NCBI RefSeq assembly: GCF_027744825.2 | Contig: NC_071348.1 | Span: 16,091,563 to 16,155,562, forward strand | Direction: 5' to 3' | Length of the DNA stretch: 64,000 nucleotides | From: Synchiropus splendidus | Lineage: Eukaryota > Chordata > Actinopteri > Syngnathiformes > Callionymidae | In this document: piece after piece, positions 57,900-64,000 of the stretch | Layout: each line of letters begins with the position of its first letter | Position numbering within the stretch: position 1 is the stretch's first letter | Made by a program: the position numbers and the translations under genes | Notes under the pieces: model-generated | Database searches by the model: none | What the model saw: the letters and a program-made list of their open reading frames with translations, nothing else | Told to the model about the DNA's origin: nothing

Positions 57900-60577
57900 A
57901 GGGAGAACTCGCCAGTGGAGACACGTTTGGCCCATGACAAAGCGCTGCCAAAGAGAGCGATTCTCTCATCTATTGTCCAGAGCTGCTGGAAGCACCTGTA
58001 AACAGGACAACGTGAGGCAAAGAAGGACGGAAGGTCATCAGATCTACGGGGAGAGAACCAGAGAGGACATTTGAAGCTCTATCTGCTGGCAAAGACATCA
58101 GCCACTGGGTGGCCGAAAAACTCGCTGATCATGTTTGCCATCTCCTGAGATAAACTCCATTAATCTGGCAGAGCCCTCAATGAGGCTAAATGTACATCAG
58201 CCCAGAGAAAAAATCTTTGTGGCGAGGTTGTGTGACACAGACGACCTCACGCCACCCTGACGGTTGATGTAGGCCACTGTGGTGGCGCTGTCTGATCTCA
58301 CCATAACGTCGTTCCCAATTAGATGGAGAGAAAGGGCCACCAACACTCTAAAACCGCCAACAGTTCCATCGGGTTCATGTGACGACCTTCGGAACTGCTC
58401 CAGATCCCGCTGACGCAGATCTGATCCAGGTGGCCTCCCCCGCCGGACAGAGATGCATCTGTAAAGACTTGTAGGAATTGTTGGATCCTGAAAAGCGCGC
58501 TGAGTCCCAGTAAGAGCACGACTTTCCTGGGGGTCATGCTGGACTCAGTCTCCGGTCAGGCCCGACACTCGAGATTTGTCTTCTGGTCTTTGGTCTGGAG
58601 TCGGGTGAGGGTGCAGACCGCGAAACCACTTCTGAAGACCTCGCATGTTGAGCAGACCAAGGCGTGGGCCCCTGCCTCAATCGCGCGATGTGGTCCAACA
58701 CCAATCTGGTGTGTGCTCATGACTCCTGTTTGGACCTGGCTAGAATCAACCAGTAGTCCAAGTATGTCAGAATCCGCACACCCTGTCTCCTTAGTGGTTC
58801 GAGCCCCGCCTTCATGCACTTGGCGAAGGTGCGAGGCACAAGACACTAGAAACTGTGTTGTGGAAGTAGGCGTGTGCAAGATCTATGGAGGTCATCCACT
58901 CTCACACTCTGACGCACTCCAGGAGTCTCCTGCTGGTCCGGAACCGCTATCTGGTCATGAATTGGTCGAGGAGACTGAGGTGCAGAACATGTCTCCACTG
59001 TGTCTTTTTGGGTCCTAGAAAGTACCTGGAGTAAAACCTAGCGTATCTGGATCGCTTTGCCACTCGTACAATTACTTCCTTTGACAGGAGAGCGCGGTCC
59101 TCCTCCATCAGACACGACAGCTGGTTCTCTGAGTTCACCCAGGTCCACGTGGTGTCGCAGAACCTCGGGGTTGACTGTGAATCTGAAAGACGTGTCAATG
59201 ACCGAATATCTTCTCGATCCATATGGGCAGGTGAGGAGACAGGCGCTTTCAATTCAGAAGATACTCTTTCAAGACTGGCGACCTGACCACAGGAGAGGAC
59301 TCTGGGTAGGGTCCAGGATGACAGGGTCGTCGGTGCACAGCGCCCACTCCTCTGGGCACTTCAAGTCCCGCTGGTTGTTCAAAAACAGACTTGCTTTTTT
59401 CAGCTGAGCCATCAGAGGAAGTAGGGCCACCAAACTTGTATTGTACCTTGATCTGACACAGCAATTCTTCTGAGATGGACACCCGAGGGACCGGCCCAAT
59501 CTCAGAAAGAGATGACTAGGCAGGACGATGTCCTGCTTGCCTCTGAGAGGTTTGGAGGGCTGCAGAGAACAGAATCACAGACAGACATCGCATCAGACAT
59601 CGCATCAGACATCGCGTGAGGGAGCTGAGAACAGAGCAGGTCTGGCACGCAGCGCCTACTGTGAGAGCCTCTCAAGTGGTGGCTTTCACAGTCCTGTGGC
59701 GACCCCTGCTAAAAACTGGCGAGTCTGAGGAATAAGAAGAGTTAATGGCAGAATTGAACTTTTGGCTAGAACGAAACGTGAGAGAGTGGAAAGAGTTATC
59801 TGACACCTCTGCTTCTAATTGTGGAGAAGCTAAGGAAAAACATAACTTCTTGGCTCCTGAAACCTCCCCGTCTCCTGAGACAACGTCAAACAAAAACACA
59901 TTTTTGAAGCCGGAGTTCGCACTGACTGGAACCGGAGGTGAACTTGGCGGTGATAAGCCCTAATTTTGGGCAGACAGGAAACAGACCCGATACCAATGTA
60001 ATGCAGCTTATTTTTTATTTTATATACAATGATTTATTTGTAGGCTTTTGGAGGGAGCGGAGGTGAGAGCAGCCGACTGGTCTCTCCAAGAGGAGCTGCG
60101 AGGATCAGTGCAGCTACGATCCAGATGGCTGGGCTCACCCCGCCCCTTCGACCAGCGACAGTGTTCCACCTGGGCGGCGGCTGTGTGTGGAGGAGGCGCC
60201 GCGAGCAGAGCACCACGCCAACGGGCTGTTGGATCTCCAAAATCTCTGGTGGAGTGAGAGAGGTTCTGCGATGGATGAGTCTGTCCATGGAGCTCATAAA
60301 GAGCGCGATGATCTTCTCAAGCGCTATGTGCTGGTTGCCGACTGCGTTGACACCATTCCACTGCGCGATGCTAGGATGGTCACTCCTCAGGGGAGAAGTC
60401 AAGCTCAAGGGGCGGGGGTATCGCGCATCGCAAATCGCGCACGACTTCTGAGTGAGAGGGAACACAGCGCCACAATTCCAAACCCTCCACCTAAGCAGTA
60501 AACTCCTTACCTGACCACGTGTAGTGCTAGTGCCACCGGAGTGTCAGAACTGCGCCGGGAATAGTCCGGATATCTTC
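57900..60577 (-). pseudogene. DIRS-like retrotransposon, RT and RNase H (minus strand)
   Basis: RT at ~59250-58860 (FYSRYFLGPKKTQWRHVLHL, SLLDQFMTR; then WMTSIDL-like and YF motifs). RNase H in two parts: 58319-58537 (VFTDASLSGGGGHLDQ, MNPMELLAVLECWW) and ~58310-57900 (VRSDSATTVAYINRQGG). The RNase H with DAS...ELLA and the RT type fit DIRS/Ngaro-like elements. Multiple stops. The 5' region 60040-60560 is shared with the two + strand pieces, and the LINE at 60578-63700 cuts it off from its outer end. Confidence 0.72.
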
Positions 60578-63500
60578 CAGAATCAGAATCAGAATCAGAA
60601 TCAGAATCAGAATGAGATTTATTGCCATGGTCAGTGGGGAGCCCACTGACTAGGAAAGTGCCTTGGAATAAAGTGCAACAAAAAACAAATAAAATAAAAT
60701 AAAATAAAATAAATAGAATAACATAACAACAAGGCTGTTCACAAATTTAACAGTCTGATGGCCGAGGGGAAGAAGCTGTTCCTGTGACGGGAGTTTCTGG
60801 CCGGGATGGACCGTAGCCTCCTGCCAGAGGGAAGAGGAACAAACAGTCCATGTCCAGGGTGAGAAGGGTCGGCTCTGATCCGACCTGCACGTCTCTGGGT
60901 CCTAGAGGCATACAGGTCCTGAAGAGGTGGCAGGCTGCAACCGATCACCTTCTCAGCAGAACGTACGATGCGCTGCAGTTGGCTCTTGTCCCTGGAGGTG
61001 GTGCTGTTGTACCAGACGGTGATAGAGGAGGTGAGGATGGACTGGACGATGGCCGTATAGAACTCCACCAGCAACTTCGTCGGCAGTCGTAGTTTCCGTA
61101 CCTGCCTCAGAAAGAACATTCTCTGCTGGGCCTTCCTGATGAGGGACCTGATGGTTGGCTCCCATTTGAGGTCCTCATTGATGGTGGTTCCCAGGAAGTA
61201 GAAGGAGTCCACAATAGGAATAGGTAAACCAGCCAACATGAGAGGGGACCGAGAAACTGTGACTCTCCTGAAGTCTATGACCATCTCCACTGTCTTCTGG
61301 GCATTGAGCTCCAGGTTGTTGTGGCTGCACCAGGACACTAGCCGCTCCACCTCCCTCCTGTAAGCCGACTCATCTCCATCTTAGATGAGCCCAATGATGG
61401 TGGTGTCATCCGCAAACTTGATCAGCTTCACGGACTCGTGGCTGGAGGTGCAGCAGTTAGTGTACAGAGAGAAGAGCCATGGTGAGAGAACACAGCCCTG
61501 AGGAGACCCGATGTTGAGGGTCCGAGTGTCGGAGACAGTCGTCCCCAGCCTCACACGCTGACTTCGGCTGGTCAGGAAGTCTGTAATCCATCTGCAGAGG
61601 GAGTCAGGCACGTCCAGCTGGCCAAGCTTGTCTTCAAGCAGAGCTGGAAGAATTGTGTTAAAGGCAGAGCTGAAGTCCACAAACAGGATCCTGGCATAGG
61701 TTCCTGGGCAGTCCAGATGCTCCAGAACGAAATGAAGGGCCTGGTTCACTGCATCGTCCGCAGATCTGTTGGCTCTGTAGCCAAACTGCAATGAGTGCAG
61801 GTGAGAAGCAGTGATAGATTTCAGGTGGGACAGAACCAGGCGCTCAAAGGACTTCATGACCACAGACGTCAGTGCCACCGGTCTGTAGTCATTCAGTCCT
61901 GTGATCCTGGCCTTCTTGGGAACAGGGATGATAGTGGTGGACTTAAAGCAGGCAGGTACATGACAGGACACCAAGGAAGCATTGAAGATGTCCGTGAACA
62001 CTGGAGCCAGCTCAGCAGCACAATGCCTCAGGATGGCAGGGGAAACTCTGTCCGGACCCGCCGCCTTCTGAAGGTTCAGCCTCCTGAACTGAGTGCGCAC
62101 GTCCTGCTCCATGATGTCAAGAGAAAGAGGAAGAGGGGGGAGGTGAGGGGGTGGCTCATCAAAAGTGTCTGTGATCGACTTTGCTGTCTCAGTGACATCG
62201 TTCATCTTAGTTGTGTCACTAAGAGACAGCATTGTCCTTTGTTGTAAAGTGGAACATGGGGCTGGAGAGACCGCAGAGGTGTTGGTGCAAAAGGGCTGCT
62301 CAAAGCGACAATAGAAGTTGTTCAAGTCCTGTGCAAGAGCGAGGTTGTTCAGAGTGTGGGGGGCACGTGGCTTGTAGTTAGTGGGCACCTTGAGCCCTCT
62401 CCACACCACAGCCGAGTCATTGGCTGAGAACTGCTGCGTTAGTTTGTCAGAGTATGCGGCCTTAGCTTTCTTCAGCTCCCTCTGAAACCGATACTTCATC
62501 TCTTTGTAGCAGTTCCTGCCCCCACTCTTGCGAGCTGCCACCTTCTCCTGTCAGATCTGGTTGAGTTTAGTTGTGAACCAAGGTTTGTCATTTGCATAAC
62601 TCACCTTGGTGCGGGTTGGAACTATGCACTCTTCACAGTAGCTGATCCATGAAGTCACAGTGTCTGTATACTCATCCAGATTGTTGGTGGCAGCCCTGAA
62701 CACTTCCCAGTCTGTGGTCTCCATGCAAGACTGCAGCTCCTCTTTAGCTTCACTTGTCCAGATCTTCATGCTCCTCACAACAGGCTTTGCCAGCTTCAGC
62801 TTCTGCTTGTATGTAGGAACAAGATGAACCATCAAGTGTTCAGAGAGACCCAGTGCAGCTCGAGGGAGGGCGGTATAAGAGTTGCGGAGCGATGAGTAAC
62901 AGTGATCCAGCACGCTCTGCTCTCTGGTGGAACATTTTACAACCTGCCTGTACCTGGGAAGCTCCTCACTCAGAGTCGCCTTGTTGAAGTCACCAAGCAC
63001 AATCACAGGAGAGTCCGGGAAAGTTCGCTCCACATGCAGAACCTGATCCGCGAGCGCACTCTGAGCCTCACGTACATTCGCGCTGGGCGGGATATATATG
63101 GGAGCCAGAATGAATGAAGCGAACTCACGTGGGGAGTAAAACGGCTTACAGTTAACGATCAGACATTCCAGAGAGGGAGAGCAGTGCTGAAAGATCACCG
63201 TCACGTCCGTACACCAGCTCCTGAACCCGGTCCGCGCGGTGAAGCTGGAAACCCTCCAGATGAAGCGCAGTGTCCGGGATGAGATCGCTCAACCACGTCT
63301 CCGTGAAACACAAAACACAAGAGGAGGAGAAGTCTCTGTTCCGTCTCAACATCAGCGCCAGTTCATCCATCTTATTGCTGAGCGACCGGACGTTGGAGAG
63401 GATTATCCCGGGAAGCGGAGTGCGCGATCCTCTTCGACGAAGGCGAACGAGTGCACCGGCACGTTTCCCTCTCCTCCTCAGTTTCTTCCGCCCAGCCAAA

Positions 63501-63700
63501 AGATGAACTAACTCCGTAACTGACACCACAAATACTGGTAGTAAGTCAGACGGAGTCAGAGCCCTGATGTTCATCAACTGATCTCGTGTGTAAAAACACG
63601 CAGATGCTCCATCAAAACACAAAAATAAACAAAATAACATGCACGATAATTCCAGGTCAGCCTTCGTCGGCGCCATCTTGTCAGCATTACCTCTTACCTG
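60578..63700 (-). pseudogene. LINE of the Jockey superfamily (L2/CR1-like), nearly full length, three breaks
   Basis: The 5' end abuts a DIRS-related segment at 63700; ORF ATG is at 63674-63676. An apurinic-type endonuclease domain (ILSNVRSLSNKMDEL, CFTETWLSD; then VLGDFN) spans 62551-63676 with a frameshift near 63180. The RT domain (AAGPDRVSPAIL, ILFVDFSSAFNT, SPQGCVLSPWLFSLY, FADDTTIIG) is at 61381-62541. The C-terminal part is 60739-61350. Stops: one at ~62545 and TAA at 61381-61383. It ends in an AATAAA-like tail and a (GATTCT)n 3' microsatellite (60578-60612 on the + strand as AGAATC), typical of 3' ends of this group. The exact clade is not certain. Confidence 0.88.
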
Positions 63701-64000
63701 CAGTTATGGGCAGACAACACGCGGTCGTGCCCTGTGTGTAGTCTCGCCATTCAACGCCAGCGGGCCGTTAGTGAAGTGGGATGATTCTTGAGATGGCGGT
63801 GGAGAGAGAGCTCAACTTCGATACAACGGGCAGCGGATGTGCTTGACTCCACCACACGGAACTCGGCTAACTCTGGGAACAGAGTCTCCAGATCAACCTC
63901 ATAGCAGCGGCTGGCTCTCGTCAAACTCATCCCATGGCTTGGAAGCAGGAAATGTGGAACGGTTCAGCTGCTTGTAGGCCAGTCGCAGCGCCCTATTCGT
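63701..64000 (-). repeat. Outer end of the DIRS-associated segment, split off by the LINE
   Basis: Reverse complement of 53300-53640. The flanks of the LINE (CATAACTG on one side, GGAAGATATCCGGACTATTC on the other) join to give the uninterrupted order seen at 53620-53660. Runs out of the window. Confidence 0.75.

Noticed and set aside
60034..60501. Overlapping 100-140-codon frames in the DIRS 5' region
   Set aside because: Frames are open on both strands and in several phases, and are not shared by the other two copies of the segment; no gag-like motif can be seen.

Overview
This window looks like teleost fish DNA. The retroelement mix (DIRS-like, Ty3/Gypsy, an L2/CR1-type LINE, piggyBac) and the long (GT)n and (AT)n tracts point to a fish-like vertebrate, but no unique host gene is recognisable, so the host is an inference. 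Most coding content belongs to virus-like Maverick/Polinton (adintovirus-like) elements.

Layout. (1) 1-5950: the right half of one Maverick copy: the 3' tip of a conserved Maverick gene (+), then on the minus strand the adenain-like protease (PRO), major capsid protein (MCP), a basic pVI/core-like protein, a penton-like minor capsid protein, a DDE integrase with chromodomain, and a broken accessory gene. (2) 5951-8576: no gene seen. (3) 8577-34713: an unusual accessory region. A spliced gene, whose 5' part encodes a protein with a SUMO-interacting-type motif, is present twice (9.6 and 31.7 kb). Between the copies lie about 20 kb of tandem units, each carrying copies of the gene's downstream exon-like segments plus blocks of a 50-bp CpG-rich minisatellite. 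(4) 34927-45614: a second Maverick copy (+ strand: PolB, packaging ATPase, pX-like protein, conserved ~200-aa protein; - strand: PRO, MCP, pVI-like, penton-like). It contains a partial tandem duplication: a PolB-ATPase-pX-199aa block with a large internal PolB deletion is followed by a second, more decayed PolB-ATPase-pX-199aa block. Its integrase end is gone. (5) 45615-49250: piggyBac pieces and a broken Ty3/Gypsy pol. (6) 49251-64000: DIRS-like pieces in opposite orientations, two oppositely oriented arrays of a ~185-bp satellite, and a nearly full-length LINE inserted in one DIRS-related piece.

How the genes fit together. PolB (protein-primed family B) and the DDE integrase would replicate and insert the element. 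The A32/FtsK-HerA-type ATPase would package DNA into a capsid of MCP and penton-like protein. The protease would mature pVI- and pX-like core proteins, both of which carry QxGG sites. Most genes are broken by stops or frameshifts. Exceptions with full open frames are the second PRO copy (all four catalytic positions kept), both pVI-like genes, the first penton-like gene, and (nearly complete) the first pX gene.

Most interesting region. The amplified spliced gene lies just upstream of PolB on the same strand. An inverted repeat (8577-8760 and 46020-46205) brackets it together with the second Maverick copy, so it may be an element-encoded accessory gene, perhaps regulatory. Splice sites were read by eye and no function is proven.
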